In this document: one piece after another, positions 37,721 to 47,496 of the stretch
How the letters are laid out: the number at the start of each line of letters is the position of its first letter
Position numbering within the stretch: the first letter of the stretch is position 1
Source: Pseudodesulfovibrio hydrargyri
GTDB lineage: Bacteria > Desulfobacterota > Desulfovibrionia > Desulfovibrionales > Desulfovibrionaceae
DNA: 64,000 bases
Reading direction: 5' to 3'
Assembly (NCBI RefSeq): GCF_001874525.1
Contig: NZ_LKAQ01000004.1
Location: forward strand, 1,741,392-1,805,391
The notes under the pieces: generated by a model
What the model was told of the DNA's origin: nothing
Seen by the model: only the letters and a program-made list of their open reading frames with translations
Database searches by the model: none
Position numbers and translations under genes: made by a program

Positions 37721-37910
37721 TCTTCACCTGTTGTTCATGATTGATACGAATTGAAAGAACCCCTGCCTCTTCCGCCGCGTCGCGCCGCGTCCGGTGCCCG
37801 CCCGCCGGACGGGTCCGGTCGGCGCGCCCCCTGGCGGCTCGATGCGATTGCCGAGATCCCCGAGAGAACCTCCTCAATACATCGGAAATGGATCGCAACG
37901 GTTTGAAGAT

Positions 37911-37927
37911 GAGCAACAGGCATGCCA
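37911..37927 (-). promoter_or_regulatory. Sigma-54 promoter of the frdCAB-fumarase-malic enzyme operon
   Basis: The minus strand reads TGGCATGCCTGTTGCTC, a near-consensus -24/-12 element with GG and GC ten bases apart. It lies about 190 bases before frdC and directly downstream of dctB-dctD, whose product is a sigma-54 activator. The pairing strongly suggests C4-dicarboxylate-dependent activation. Confidence 0.75.
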
Positions 37928-37990
37928 GAAGAGCGTGGCAAAAAAGTCACACTATTCCATGGCTATAATGAGTCGTGAGAATGGAGATGA

Positions 37991-38035
37991 GCGGATTCTT
38001 GCCGAACCGGGGGTATCCGATCGGCAAGAATCCGC
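37991..38035 (-). terminator. Hairpin after dctD
   Basis: GCGGATTCTTGCCGA (37991-38005) is perfectly complementary to TCGGCAAGAATCCGC (38021-38035). It lies seven bases beyond the dctD stop codon. No T-tract follows on the minus strand. Confidence 0.6.
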
Positions 38036-38042
38036 CGAAGGA

Positions 38043-39392
38043 TTATTCAGACCGTTTCAGTCCGTATTTGGTCATCTTTTCGTTCAAGGTGCGGCGGGGA
38101 ATGCCGAGGTCGTCGATGACGTCCTTGATGACGCCGCCGTTGCGGTTCAGGGACTCCTGGATGAGGTGGCGCTCGAACAGGGCGACCTGGTCCCGGAGGC
38201 TGACGGCCTGGGGCGCGGTGTCCCCGGTCTTGGCGGCCATGATCTTGGAGATGCGCTCCTTGGGCGGCAGGGGCGAGAGAATGTAGCGCTCGGCCACGCT
38301 CTTGAGTTCGCGGACGTTGCCGGGCCAGTCGTGGCTCATCATCAGGGGCAGCCCCTCGGGCCCGAGCGGGGCGGCGACCACGCCGTAGGTGTCGGCCGTG
38401 CGCTCCAGGAAAAAGGAGAAGAGCAGGGGGATGTCGTCCATGCGCTCGCGCAGGGGCGGGACGTTCAACTCCACGGTATTGATGCGGAAATAGAGGTCCT
38501 CGCGCAGCCGCCCCTCGTCGATGGCCGTGCGCGGGTTTTCGTTCATGGCGGAAATCAGCCGAAAGTTCACCGGCCGCGACGAGTTGGCCCCCAGCGGGGT
38601 GATCTCGCGCATCTCCAGCGCCCGCAGCAGCTTGCCCTGGACGTCCAGCGGCATGGAGTTGAGCTCGTCCAGGAACAGGGTCCCGCCGTTGGCCGCCTCA
38701 AGTTTGCCGATGCGCTTGCCCGCCGCCCCGGTGAAGGCCCCGCTGACGTGGCCGAACAGCTCGCTCTCGGCCATGTCCACCGGGATGGCCGCGCAGTTGA
38801 GCGCCATGTACGGGCCCTTGTTCAGCAGGGAGAGGTTGTGGATGGCCCGGGCGATGACCTCCTTGCCCGTGCCGGTCTCGCCGAAGAGGAGCACGTTGGC
38901 CGGGGTGGGGGCGATGTGGGTGATCTCCTTCTTGAGCTCGCGCATGGGCTGGCTGGTGCCCACCAGCCGGGAGTCGATGCCCTCGCAGTCGGACAGGGCC
39001 ATCTTGAGCTGGCGGTTCTCGAGGACCAGGCGGCGCTTTTCCAGGGCGCGCTTGATGGTCTCCACGATCTGTTCGGGGTCGAAGGGCTTTTCCACGAAGT
39101 CGTAGGCCCCGCCCCGGATGGCCTCCACGGCCATGGCGATGTCGCCGTGCCCGGTGAACAGGACCACCGGGATGTGCTCGTCGATGGCCGCGATCTCCTT
39201 CTGGAAGGCCAGCCCGTCCAGGCCGGGCATCTTCACGTCGGTCAGCACGATGCCCGCGTACTCCGGGGTGATGTCGCGCAGGGCCACGCGGGCGTCCGCG
39301 TAATCGGCGACCTCGAAATCCGACAGCTCCAGCCATTGCCGGGCGGAATCCCGGACCGACTGTTCGTCGTCCACCAATATGACTTTTTTCAT
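38043..39392 (-). CDS. dctD: DctD-type sigma-54 response regulator
   Basis: A 449-residue response regulator. The receiver domain opens MKKVILVDDEQSVRDSARQW, with the phosphoacceptor aspartate near residue 54 in LTDVKMPGLDG. The AAA+ domain has Walker A GETGTGKE (about 168) and the GAFTG loop (about 215). A Fis-type helix-turn-helix ends the protein (DDLGIPRRTLNEKMTKYGL). The start overlaps the sensor-kinase stop codon (TGATG). A much longer open frame upstream in the same phase runs antisense-like through dctB and is not real. It probably activates the sigma-54 promoter at 37911-37927. Confidence 0.93.
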   Translation of the reverse strand: MKKVILVDDEQSVRDSARQWLELSDFEVADYADARVALRDITPEYAGIVLTDVKMPGLDGLAFQKEIAAIDEHIPVVLFTGHGDIAMAVEAIRGGAYDFVEKPFDPEQIVETIKRALEKRRLVLENRQLKMALSDCEGIDSRLVGTSQPMRELKKEITHIAPTPANVLLFGETGTGKEVIARAIHNLSLLNKGPYMALNCAAIPVDMAESELFGHVSGAFTGAAGKRIGKLEAANGGTLFLDELNSMPLDVQGKLLRALEMREITPLGANSSRPVNFRLISAMNENPRTAIDEGRLREDLYFRINTVELNVPPLRERMDDIPLLFSFFLERTADTYGVVAAPLGPEGLPLMMSHDWPGNVRELKSVAERYILSPLPPKERISKIMAAKTGDTAPQAVSLRDQVALFERHLIQESLNRNGGVIKDVIDDLGIPRRTLNEKMTKYGLKRSE

Positions 39393-41173
39393 CAGTTGCT
39401 CTTGTCCTGTTGCTGGTTGGAAAGGGGGATGTGGATAAAGAATTCGGCACCGTTCGGGTCGCGGTTGGCCACCCGGAAGTCGCCCTTCATGTCCTTGACG
39501 ATCTTGTAGGAGATGGACAGGCCCAACCCCACGCCGATGCCCTCCTTCTTGGTGGTCACGAAGGGCTCGAAGATCTTCTTGCCGACCTCCTCGGCGATGC
39601 CGGGCCCGTTGTCCCAGACGTGGATGGTCGCCTTGTCGCCCTCGGCGGACAGACGCACGCCGAGGAGCGGGGAGTCGACCTCCATCAGGGCGTCCAGCGC
39701 GTTGCGGAAGAGGTTGATGAGGACCTGCTCCATGCGCATGCGGTCGCCCAGGATGAAGACCGGCTGTCCGGGCATGGACAGCTTGAGGTCGCAGTTCTCG
39801 ACCAGGAACTGGTGCTTCATCAGGTTGACCGCCTCCTTGATGGCCAGGCGCAGGTCGAACTCGATGTCCTTGTCCGTGGTTCGCCGGGCAAAGGATTTGA
39901 GCTGGCCCGTGACCTTGGCCATGCGGTCGCCCAGTTCCGAGACCTTGACCAGGGTGGGGTCCAGGTCGTCGAGCTTCATGCGCTTGAGCATCAGGCGGCA
40001 ACTGGCCACGTAGGTTTTGGTGGCCGCGATGGGCTGGTTGAGCTCGTGGGCGATGGCCGTGGCCATCTCGCCCAGCGCGGCCAGCTTGCCCGCCTGGACC
40101 AGCTCCTCCTGGGCCGAGCGCAGCTCGTGCTCGGTGCGCTTGCGCTCCTCCACCTCCTGGGCCAGCTGGCGGTTGATGTCCCGGATGCGGTTGGCTTCCA
40201 CGGCCTGCTGCTTGGAGAGCTGGCGCTGGCGGCGCTCGCGCAGGAACAGGCGGGTCAGCACGGCCAGGCCGAGAATCACGAAGGTGGTCAGGGAGACGCC
40301 CAGCGTCCGCTCCCAGAGCGGCCCCTGGGGCGTGAGATAGCTGATCTTCCAGTCCGTGCCCGGGATTCCCCGCGTGTTCAGCAGGAACCGTTCGGTGCCG
40401 ATGGTCGTCTCGCGGACAAAGCCGAACCGGGTCCGGGTGTGCCAGGCCAAATGCTTGAGCTGGTGCCGGGGATAGTGTTCGCGGTCGTGGATTTCCTGGA
40501 GCATGCCCGCGTTCAGCGGCGTCAGGGTCATGTACTTCCAGGACGGGCGGCTGGTCAGGACGATAACCCCGTTGGAATCGGTCACCAGCAGGGTCTCGCC
40601 GCCCTCCTTCCAGAGATGCTCCAGCGGGGAGAGGGCGATCTTGGCCACGGCCACGCCGATGACCTCGTCCCTGTCCTTGATCGGGTGGGAGATGTAGATG
40701 CCGGGCTCGCCCCGGGTGATGCCCACGCCGAAGAATATCCCCTGGCGGCCCTCCATGGCTTCCTTGAAATAGGGCCTGAAGCCGAGGTCCAGGCCGATGA
40801 AGGCGTTGGGGCGGTCCCAGTTGGAGGCCGCCTTGACGATGCCGTCCGTGCCGATGATGTAGACCACGGACGACTCGGCGATGGTGTTCACGCGCTTGAG
40901 GAAGCGGTTGATGGGCACGCCCTCGCCGCCCCGGGTCAGGAAGGTGGTGACCATGCCGTTCTCGGAGATGAGGTAGGGCAGGTACTCGTACTTGCGCAGC
41001 TCGGAGTCCAGCGTCATCTCGTACAGGGTCAGCCGCTCGTCCGAGACCCGTTCCAGGTCCTGGAGGTAGTCGTACTGCACCAGCAGGCCGACGATGAACG
41101 GCAGGCCGATGAGCAGGAAGATGCCGAGCGTCACGGCCGGGGTGTTGAATCGGGTCTCGTTGAAGGTCTTCAT
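39392..41173 (-). CDS. dctB: DctB-type sensor histidine kinase
   Basis: A 593-residue membrane kinase. TM1 (about 13-33) and TM2 (about 295-317, TLGVSLTTFVILGLAVL) bracket a periplasmic double-Cache domain, including the ligand-pocket-like DLGFRPYFKEAMEGRQG and YISHPIKDRDEVIGVAVAKI. A coiled coil precedes the HisKA motif AIAHELNQPIAATKTY, with the phosphoacceptor histidine near residue 376, and an HATPase domain (DNGPGIAEEVGKKIFEPF). This is the layout of C4-dicarboxylate sensors. It is co-translated with dctD and probably senses periplasmic succinate, fumarate or malate. Confidence 0.92.
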   Translation of the reverse strand: MKTFNETRFNTPAVTLGIFLLIGLPFIVGLLVQYDYLQDLERVSDERLTLYEMTLDSELRKYEYLPYLISENGMVTTFLTRGGEGVPINRFLKRVNTIAESSVVYIIGTDGIVKAASNWDRPNAFIGLDLGFRPYFKEAMEGRQGIFFGVGITRGEPGIYISHPIKDRDEVIGVAVAKIALSPLEHLWKEGGETLLVTDSNGVIVLTSRPSWKYMTLTPLNAGMLQEIHDREHYPRHQLKHLAWHTRTRFGFVRETTIGTERFLLNTRGIPGTDWKISYLTPQGPLWERTLGVSLTTFVILGLAVLTRLFLRERRQRQLSKQQAVEANRIRDINRQLAQEVEERKRTEHELRSAQEELVQAGKLAALGEMATAIAHELNQPIAATKTYVASCRLMLKRMKLDDLDPTLVKVSELGDRMAKVTGQLKSFARRTTDKDIEFDLRLAIKEAVNLMKHQFLVENCDLKLSMPGQPVFILGDRMRMEQVLINLFRNALDALMEVDSPLLGVRLSAEGDKATIHVWDNGPGIAEEVGKKIFEPFVTTKKEGIGVGLGLSISYKIVKDMKGDFRVANRDPNGAEFFIHIPLSNQQQDKSN

Positions 41174-41299
41174 GCCTGGCCTGTCCGTGTCCGCGAAGGC
41201 GCGGGGGTTGGGTCTGTTTCGGTCCTCTTTTCAGCAATAGGCGGAAATCCGCCGATCAGGCAAGGCCCAATGTGGCCGCCCGCTCCGGCGTTTGCAGTC

Positions 41300-41329
41300 A
41301 ACATACTGAAATAATGATAGTTGTGTAAA
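41300..41329 (-). promoter_or_regulatory. Candidate sigma-70 promoter of dctBD
   Basis: On the minus strand TTTACA (complement of 41324-41329), an 18-base spacer and TATGTT (complement of 41300-41305) lie about 130 bases before dctB in a locally AT-rich patch. The match is moderate. The rest of the 231-base interval shows only a weak GC-rich stem near 41380 that could end the MFS-ApbE transcript. Confidence 0.3.
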
Positions 41330-41404
41330 AACAGGGGCGGCGTCATGCCCTGATTACAGCAAAAAGGATACCGACCCCGGTCGCGCGGCCGGTCTTTTTC
41401 GGGA

Positions 41405-43588
41405 TCAGTGCGGGAAATTGTCGGTGTAGGCCACGGTCCGGTCGGGCAGGAACCAGATGCAGGCGCTGTCGGGCGAGTGCTTCTCAAGGAAGGCCGCCCC
41501 CCGGGCCGGGCCCATGATGAACAGGGTGGTGGCCAGGGCGTCGGCCAGTTCGGCGGTGTCCGCGATGACCGTCACGCCGATGGACCGGTGGGCCGAGTCC
41601 ATGGTCGAGGGGTCGATGATGTGGTGGTGCTCGATGGGGTCGCCCTTCTTCTCGGGTGACACGAACTGGCGGTAGTCGCCCGAGCCGCACACGCCCTTGT
41701 CGCGGATGGCGATGGTCTGGAACACGGCGTCGTTGCGCGGGTGGCGGACGCCCACGTGCCAGTCGCGGTCGCCGAAGCAGCGGAAGTCGCCGCCCGCCTC
41801 GACGATGCCCGATTGCACGCCGTGCTTTTGCAGCAGGGCCACGGCCGCGTCCACGATGGACCCCTTGGCGATACCGCCGAGGTCCAGCGCCATGCCTTCC
41901 TTCTTGAGCCGCACCCGGCCGCCGGGCCGGTCCATGAGGACCATGCGGAAGTCCACCAGCCCGGACTTGGCCCGGGCCACGGATTCGTCCATGGCGTAGT
42001 AGAAGGGCGAGGTGGTCAGGGCCCCCACCGTGGGGTCGAAGATGCCGCCCGTGGCCGCGCTGAACGTAAGCGCCCGGTCGAGCAGGGCGAAGGCGCGCGG
42101 CGTGACCTTGACCCAGGCGTGTCCGGCGGCGCGGTTGATCCGGCCGATGGAGCCGCGCGGGTTGCGGTGGTCGAAGTCCTGCTGCAGGGCGCGCATGGCG
42201 GTCATGGTCCGGCGGGCCGAAAGCTCGGCGGACTTGCGGCTCGGGGCCTCGATGGTCAGCTTGACCACGGTGCCCATGGCCACGTCGGTGAAGCGGTAGA
42301 GGCCGTCCTCATGGGCCTCCATGCGCAGGGTCGGGGACAGGTTCAGGACGAGCATCAGGCAGAGGAGCCCGGCGGCCAGCCCGGTGGCGGTCCAGCTCAG
42401 TCCGCTTCCCCAGTGGAACTGGTCGCGGAAGACGTAGGCCAGCAGGGGCAGGCAGCAGAGCGCGCCGATCAGGCCCGCCACCTTCAGCCCCGGGGCCGGG
42501 GAGTGCAGGGCGTGGACCACGGCCCCGCCGAGCAGCGGCCCCAGCAGGAAGCCGAGCCCGGAGGCCAGGTTGGCCGCGCCGAAGACCGCGCCCTGTCTGC
42601 GGCTCAGGGACGAGGCGAAATACATGGAGGCAGGGATGGACAGGGCCGCGCCCAGGCCGAGGAGCACGCCGAAGGTGGCGAACTGCCAGAGCAAGCGGCA
42701 CTCGCCCAGTGCGTAGAGCGCCCCGGCGCTGACGAGCAACCCCATGACCACGCGGTCCGTGTCCGGGCTTTTGCCGCCGAACCGGCCGGTGAGCAGCAGC
42801 CCCAGGAAGGTGGCCAGGCCGGGCGCGGCGAAGGTGGCGGCGATGACCGGTCCGTGGCGGCCCAGCGTTTCGGCCAGGACGATGGGGTAGAAGGCGGTGG
42901 TCAGCCCGATGCCCAGGCTGCGCCCGCCGATGGCCAGGAGCAGGGCGGCGGCGCGCCCCTTGGACCGGGCCGGGCCGGCCTTGGGCCGCGCCGGGCGGCT
43001 GGTGGTCGCCTCGCGCGGCATGAGCAGGAGGGTGGCGGCCAGGGCCAGCCCCAGGCAAAGGGACAGGCCGACCATGACCGGCCCCATGACTCCGGTGGTG
43101 TAGAGCAGGCTGCCGAGGATGGGCCCGGCAAAGGCGGCCGCGTTGAACAGGGCGGCGTGGACCGCGAACCGGCGCGACAGGGCCGGGCCGCTCGCCGACC
43201 CGCCCAGGGCGGCCAGCCCCACGGGCCGGATCAGGCCGGTGACCAGGCCCATGGCCACCTGCACCGCGTACAGGGCGGTCAGGCCCGGAGACAGGAAATA
43301 GGCCAGGGGGACGAGGCAGCCCGCGGCCGAGGCCAGGGCCAGGACCGGCTTGGGCCCGAAGCGGTCGGCGGCCATGCCCGACAGGGGCGAGACCAGCAGC
43401 TTGGCCAGGTAGTACCCGGCGAACGCGGTGCCGATCCACGCGCCGCTGATCCGCTCGTCCAGGCTGAGCAGCGGGATGGTGAAGGCGAACAGGCCCACTC
43501 CGAGCGAGGTGAAGAGTCCGCCCGCCAGAACGGCGGCAAGGACCCGGAGGTTCCCCTTCCGGGAGATGTCTGTTTCAGCTGCTGGCAT
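41405..43588 (-). CDS. Fused MFS transporter and ApbE FAD:protein FMN transferase
   Basis: A 727-residue fusion. Residues 1-395 form a major-facilitator transporter with twelve predicted helices and the loop motif SGMAADRFGPKP after helix 2. An additional hydrophobic helix (LAAGLLCLMLVLNL, about 402-416) follows, then a complete ApbE domain from about residue 420. ApbE hallmarks are LDLGGIAKGSIVDAA (about 566), GIVEAGGDFRCFG, HHHIIDPSTMDSAHR (about 653) and ADTAELADALATTLFIMG. ApbE joins FMN to threonines of RnfG/RnfD-type proteins in the periplasm, and the 13th helix would place the domain there. The start at 43588 has AAGGAC upstream; the frame is open to 43969 across the promoter region. 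The transported compound is unknown. Confidence 0.88.
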   Translation of the reverse strand: MPAAETDISRKGNLRVLAAVLAGGLFTSLGVGLFAFTIPLLSLDERISGAWIGTAFAGYYLAKLLVSPLSGMAADRFGPKPVLALASAAGCLVPLAYFLSPGLTALYAVQVAMGLVTGLIRPVGLAALGGSASGPALSRRFAVHAALFNAAAFAGPILGSLLYTTGVMGPVMVGLSLCLGLALAATLLLMPREATTSRPARPKAGPARSKGRAAALLLAIGGRSLGIGLTTAFYPIVLAETLGRHGPVIAATFAAPGLATFLGLLLTGRFGGKSPDTDRVVMGLLVSAGALYALGECRLLWQFATFGVLLGLGAALSIPASMYFASSLSRRQGAVFGAANLASGLGFLLGPLLGGAVVHALHSPAPGLKVAGLIGALCCLPLLAYVFRDQFHWGSGLSWTATGLAAGLLCLMLVLNLSPTLRMEAHEDGLYRFTDVAMGTVVKLTIEAPSRKSAELSARRTMTAMRALQQDFDHRNPRGSIGRINRAAGHAWVKVTPRAFALLDRALTFSAATGGIFDPTVGALTTSPFYYAMDESVARAKSGLVDFRMVLMDRPGGRVRLKKEGMALDLGGIAKGSIVDAAVALLQKHGVQSGIVEAGGDFRCFGDRDWHVGVRHPRNDAVFQTIAIRDKGVCGSGDYRQFVSPEKKGDPIEHHHIIDPSTMDSAHRSIGVTVIADTAELADALATTLFIMGPARGAAFLEKHSPDSACIWFLPDRTVAYTDNFPH

Positions 43589-43732
43589 CGTTCGTCCTTC
43601 TTCCGCTGCCGGGCGGCAATACCGGACCGGTAGTCTGTACGCAAATTGCTGGGTTGTCCAGTCTCCGTGGAAATGAGCATGAATACAATAGGTTGAAGGA
43701 ATCCGCCGCAAGGCTGAACAGGACTCGTTATA

Positions 43733-43751
43733 AATAAGAATAATCATGTAC
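43733..43751. promoter_or_regulatory. Fur-box-like site between MFS-ApbE and chemoreceptor genes
   Basis: AATAAGAATAATCATGTAC resembles the Fur box GATAATGATAATCATTATC (13 of 19 positions). Its core ATAAGAATAATCATG differs by one base from ATAAGGATAATCATG at 60733-60747, upstream of the D-lactate dehydrogenase gene. It lies in the 253-base divergent interval and could regulate either gene. Confidence 0.4.
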
Positions 43752-43841
43752 AGAATGGTCTCAGCGGGCCATGGTCTGTAATGATCACCCTTTTCTCGGT
43801 CGGTTTTTTCGAACGACGTCACTTCAGACCAGGGAGTATTC

Positions 43842-46616
43842 ATGTTGCGATTCAAGGACATCAAGATGCGGCCCAAACTGATCGCCGTGTTCATGATTAC
43901 CGGCCTCTTGCCCATGGCCCTGGCGGGCTTGTGGGCCATGCAAACGTCCGGTACGGCGCTCATGGACAACTCCTATGCCCATCTCGAGGCCGTGCGCTCC
44001 ATCAAGAAGGGACAGGTCATGTCCTTTTTCCAGGGGCGCAGGGAGCAGATGGAGGTGCTGGTCGAGACCGTGAGTTCCGTGCGCCACGATGCCATGCAGA
44101 AGCTCCAGGCCCTGTCGGCCATCAAGAAGCAGCAGATGGAGCGCTTCTTCAACTCCCGCCTGAACGAGGTCCGGGTGCTGGCGGCGCAGCCGTCCACGCG
44201 CGAAAGCCTGGTCTCCCTGGAGGCGGTCTTCACGCAGGGCGGTGGGTTCAAGGGGCTGGCCGGCGAGCGCTATCTGGCTCCGGCGGAATACCGGGCCGTC
44301 CACGACCGCGTCTTTCCCCTGTTCAAGAAATACATGGAGGAGTACGGCTACTACGACGTTTTCCTGATGACCGCCGACACCGGCGACGTGGTCTTTTCCG
44401 TGACCAAGGAGGCGGATTTCGGCCAGCGCACCCGGGACGTGGATTCCTCCCTGCGCGACGTCTGGCGGATAGCCGTGGCCGAGGAGCGGGCCGCCCTGTC
44501 CGACATGCGCCCGTACGCGCCGTCGGCCAACGCCCCGGCCCAGTTTCTCGCCGCGCCCATCCTGTCGGGCGGCCGGGTGGTCGGGGTGGTCGCGTTCCAG
44601 ATTTCCAACGACGCCATCAACGCGATCATGGGCGAACGCACCGGCATGGGCGAGACCGGCGAGACCTACCTGGTCGGCCCGGACTTCCTGATGCGTTCGG
44701 ACTCCCATCTCGACCCCGAGCACCATACGGTGACCGCCTCCTTCGCCGATCCGCAGAAGGGCCGCGCCGATACCGAAGCGATCCGCAACGCCCTGGCCGG
44801 CCAAAGCGGAGCCGGACTGGTCATCGACTACAACGGCAGCCCGGTCCTGTCGGCCTACACCCCGGTGGCCGTGGGCGACCACGTCTGGGCCCTGGCCGCC
44901 GAGATCGACGTGGCCGAGGCATTCAGCCCCAAGGACCAGGAAGGGAACCTCCTGCTCAACAAGTTCGTCGAACTGCACGGCTACTACGACATCTTCCTGA
45001 TCAACCCGGACGGCTACTGCTTCTTCACCGCGGCCCGCGAGGCGGACTACCGGACCAACCTGGTCGACGGCCGTTTTGCCGGGTCCAACCTGGGCGGCCT
45101 GGTCCGCAAGGTGCTCCAGGCCAAGCAATTCGGTTTCGCGGACTTCGCGCCCTACGAGCCGAGCGACTTCGAGCCAGCCTCGTTCATCGCCCAGCCCCTG
45201 GTCCACGACGGCAAGGTCGAGATGGTCGTCGGCCTGCAAATCTCGCTTGAGGTCCTGAACGGGATCATGAAGCAGCGCGACGGCATGGGCGAGACCGGCG
45301 AGACCTACCTGGTCGGCCCGGACAAGCTGATGCGCTCGGATTCCTTCCTCGATCCCGAGGGCCATTCCGTGGCCGCCTCCTTTGCCGGGAGCGTGGAGAA
45401 GAACGGGGTGGACACCGAAGGGAGCGCCCTGGCCCTGGCCGGGAAGACCGGGGCCAAGGTGATCATCGACTACAACGGCAACCCGGTCCTGTCCGCCTAC
45501 GCCCCGGTGGACGTGCTCGGCACGACCTGGGCGCTTTTGGCCGAGATCGACGAGGCCGAGGTGCTTGCCCCGATCCGCGCCCTGCGCGTCTCGGTGGGCG
45601 TGTTGGCCCTGGTCCTGGCCGTGCTCGTCGTCCTGGCCGGGATATTCGTGGCCGGGTCCATCGCCCATCCCCTGCAGGACGGGGTGGCGTTTTCCAAGGA
45701 GGTCTCCTCGGGCAACCTCGGCGCGGACCTCAAGGTCAGCCAGAAGGACGAGGTGGGCGAGCTGGCCGAGGCCATGCGGGCCATGGTCGGAGCCCTCTCC
45801 GGCATTGTCGAGGACGTGCAGCTCAGCGCCGAGAACGTGACCTCGGGCAGCGAGGAGCTGGCGGCCACGGCCGAGGACCTCTCCCAGGGGACCAACCAGC
45901 AGGCCTCCGCCGTGGAGCAGGTCCTGGCCTCGGTGGAACAGATGGCCGAGAACATCCAGCGCAACACGCAAAACGCCCGGGATACCGAAACCATCGCGGA
46001 CAAGGCGTTGCATGTGGCGGAGCGGAGCAGCTCGGCCGTGGGCGGCGCGCTGGAGGCCATGAACGCCATCGCCGAGAAAATCTCGATCATCGAGGAGATC
46101 GCCCGGCAGACGAACCTGCTGGCCCTGAACGCGGCCATCGAGGCCGCCCGGGCGGGCGAGCACGGCAAGGGGTTTGCCGTGGTCGCGGCCGAGGTCCGCA
46201 AGCTGGCCGAACGCAGCGGCCGCGCCGCGGCCGAGATCAGCGAACTGTCCTCCAAGACCGCCGGGGTTTCGGACGAGGCGGGACAGATGCTCAGGGAACT
46301 GGTCCCGAACATCAAGCGCACGGCCGAACTGGTCCGGGACATCGCCGTGGCCAGCGAGGAGCAGGCCGAGGGGGCCGCCCAGGTCAATGCCGCCATGCAG
46401 GATCTGGACAAGGTCATCCAGTCCAATGCCTCGGCCTCGGAGGAGACCGCCTCCACCGCCGAGGAACTGGCCGGCCAGGCGGTCATGCTCCAGCAGTCCA
46501 TGAGCTTTTTCAAGTTCAGCGGCAAGCGCGCCGGGGGAGTACGACGCCCGGCCCTGCCGCCGGTTGCGCAGGACCCCGAGTTCGACCGCGAGGTGGAGGA
46601 TCTGGAGCGGTTCTAG
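43842..46616 (+). CDS. Methyl-accepting chemotaxis protein with duplicated sensor module
   Basis: A 924-residue chemoreceptor. TM1 lies at about 14-34. A very large periplasmic region contains two related Cache-like sensor modules. The block [14 protein letters not shown] occurs twice, 213 residues apart (at 44643 and 45282), each followed by LMRSDSxLDPE and later YNGxPVLSAYxPV. TM2 (about 580-608) leads to a HAMP domain and a cytoplasmic signalling tip ([20 protein letters not shown], about 752). No CheR-binding NWETF-type tail is visible; the protein ends EDLERF. AGGGAG precedes the start. The ligand is unknown; small organic acids are common for such domains. Confidence 0.93.
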   Translation: MLRFKDIKMRPKLIAVFMITGLLPMALAGLWAMQTSGTALMDNSYAHLEAVRSIKKGQVMSFFQGRREQMEVLVETVSSVRHDAMQKLQALSAIKKQQMERFFNSRLNEVRVLAAQPSTRESLVSLEAVFTQGGGFKGLAGERYLAPAEYRAVHDRVFPLFKKYMEEYGYYDVFLMTADTGDVVFSVTKEADFGQRTRDVDSSLRDVWRIAVAEERAALSDMRPYAPSANAPAQFLAAPILSGGRVVGVVAFQISNDAINAIMGERTGMGETGETYLVGPDFLMRSDSHLDPEHHTVTASFADPQKGRADTEAIRNALAGQSGAGLVIDYNGSPVLSAYTPVAVGDHVWALAAEIDVAEAFSPKDQEGNLLLNKFVELHGYYDIFLINPDGYCFFTAAREADYRTNLVDGRFAGSNLGGLVRKVLQAKQFGFADFAPYEPSDFEPASFIAQPLVHDGKVEMVVGLQISLEVLNGIMKQRDGMGETGETYLVGPDKLMRSDSFLDPEGHSVAASFAGSVEKNGVDTEGSALALAGKTGAKVIIDYNGNPVLSAYAPVDVLGTTWALLAEIDEAEVLAPIRALRVSVGVLALVLAVLVVLAGIFVAGSIAHPLQDGVAFSKEVSSGNLGADLKVSQKDEVGELAEAMRAMVGALSGIVEDVQLSAENVTSGSEELAATAEDLSQGTNQQASAVEQVLASVEQMAENIQRNTQNARDTETIADKALHVAERSSSAVGGALEAMNAIAEKISIIEEIARQTNLLALNAAIEAARAGEHGKGFAVVAAEVRKLAERSGRAAAEISELSSKTAGVSDEAGQMLRELVPNIKRTAELVRDIAVASEEQAEGAAQVNAAMQDLDKVIQSNASASEETASTAEELAGQAVMLQQSMSFFKFSGKRAGGVRRPALPPVAQDPEFDREVEDLERF

Positions 46617-46622
46617 CCGGGC

Positions 46623-47396
46623 TTAGTGGATGAACTGTTCGTTGAAGATCCGCTCCTCCAGGGAGTGGTCCGGGGCGAACAGGATGCGCGCCGGGTGCGT
46701 GTGGTCCTCGTGGACCAGGATGTGGGCCACGTCGCGCACCTCCAGGAAGTCGGCGGTGGCGCTGACCGGCCGCAGTCCCGGCCAGAGGATATCGAACTCC
46801 ACGCTGGCGGTGTTGGGCAAAAGCGCCCCGGTCCAGCGCCTCGGCCTGAAGGGGCAGATGGGGGTCAGGGCCATGACGTTGGAGCCCAGCGGGATGATCG
46901 GCCCGTGGGCGGACAGGTTGTAGGCCGTGCTGCCCGCCGGGGTGGCGACCATGACCCCGTCGCAGACCAGGTTGTCCAACCGCTTGCGGCCGTTGATGAA
47001 CAGCCGGATGTGGGCCGACTGCTGGGAGGTGCGCAGCATGGCCACCTCGTTGAAGGCCAGGGCCGAGACGCGGTCGCCCTCCAAGGTGGTGGCGGTCATG
47101 GCCAGCGGGTTCAGGAGGTGCTCCTGGGCCGCGTTGATCCGCTCGATGAGGTTATCCGGGTTGAACTGGTTGAGCAGAAATCCGATGGTTCCGCAGTTCA
47201 TGCCGTAAATGGGCAGTTTCCGGTCCAGGAACCGGTGCACGGTCCTGAGCATGAACCCGTCCCCGCCCAGGGCCACCAGGGCGTCGGCCTCCTCGACCGG
47301 GACCAGGGAACAGCGTTCCTTCAGGACGGCGAACCGTTCCTGGGCGGCGGGGGTGTCCGAGGCGACGCAGGCGATATGGCGGATTGCGGATTCCAT
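46623..47396 (-). CDS. nadK: NAD kinase
   Basis: A 257-residue ATP-NAD kinase making NADP+. The GGDG motif lies at residues 44-47 (ALVALGGDGFMLRTVHRF). NCGTIGFLLNQF, FNEVAMLRTSQQSAH and the substrate-binding PAGSTAYNLSAHGPI are all conserved. The start at 47396 has AAGGAAGG upstream, and the frame's extension to 47438 is unsupported. It converges with the chemoreceptor gene, their stop codons six bases apart. Confidence 0.95.
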   Translation of the reverse strand: MESAIRHIACVASDTPAAQERFAVLKERCSLVPVEEADALVALGGDGFMLRTVHRFLDRKLPIYGMNCGTIGFLLNQFNPDNLIERINAAQEHLLNPLAMTATTLEGDRVSALAFNEVAMLRTSQQSAHIRLFINGRKRLDNLVCDGVMVATPAGSTAYNLSAHGPIIPLGSNVMALTPICPFRPRRWTGALLPNTASVEFDILWPGLRPVSATADFLEVRDVAHILVHEDHTHPARILFAPDHSLEERIFNEQFIH

Positions 47397-47496
47397 GGGG
47401 CGGCCCTTCCTTTTGCTCTGGTTCCTTAGCAGGACCAACTACCCTGCATGGCCCGTGCCGTAAAGAGGGCGCGTTCGCTTTTCGGCTTCCGGAACG

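Larger units (their letters stand above)
37721..38042. other. Regulatory interval upstream of frdC
   Basis: This 322-base interval has no gene. It contains the sigma-54 promoter at 37911-37927 and the dctD terminator hairpin at 37991-38035. The segment between them (about 37928-37990) is where DctD would be expected to bind; no clear palindrome is visible there. The leader of about 170 bases before frdC is GC-rich. Confidence 0.5.

Noticed and set aside
39393..41237. Extension of the dctD frame to a 1064-codon protein
   Set aside because: The extra part is an out-of-frame reading of dctB on the same strand; dctD's receiver domain begins naturally at 39392 with an overlapping start.
43589..43969. 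Longer N-terminus for the MFS-ApbE protein
   Set aside because: It would run through the divergent promoter region and into the chemoreceptor gene; the family's N-terminal helix starts just after 43588 and a ribosome-binding site is there.
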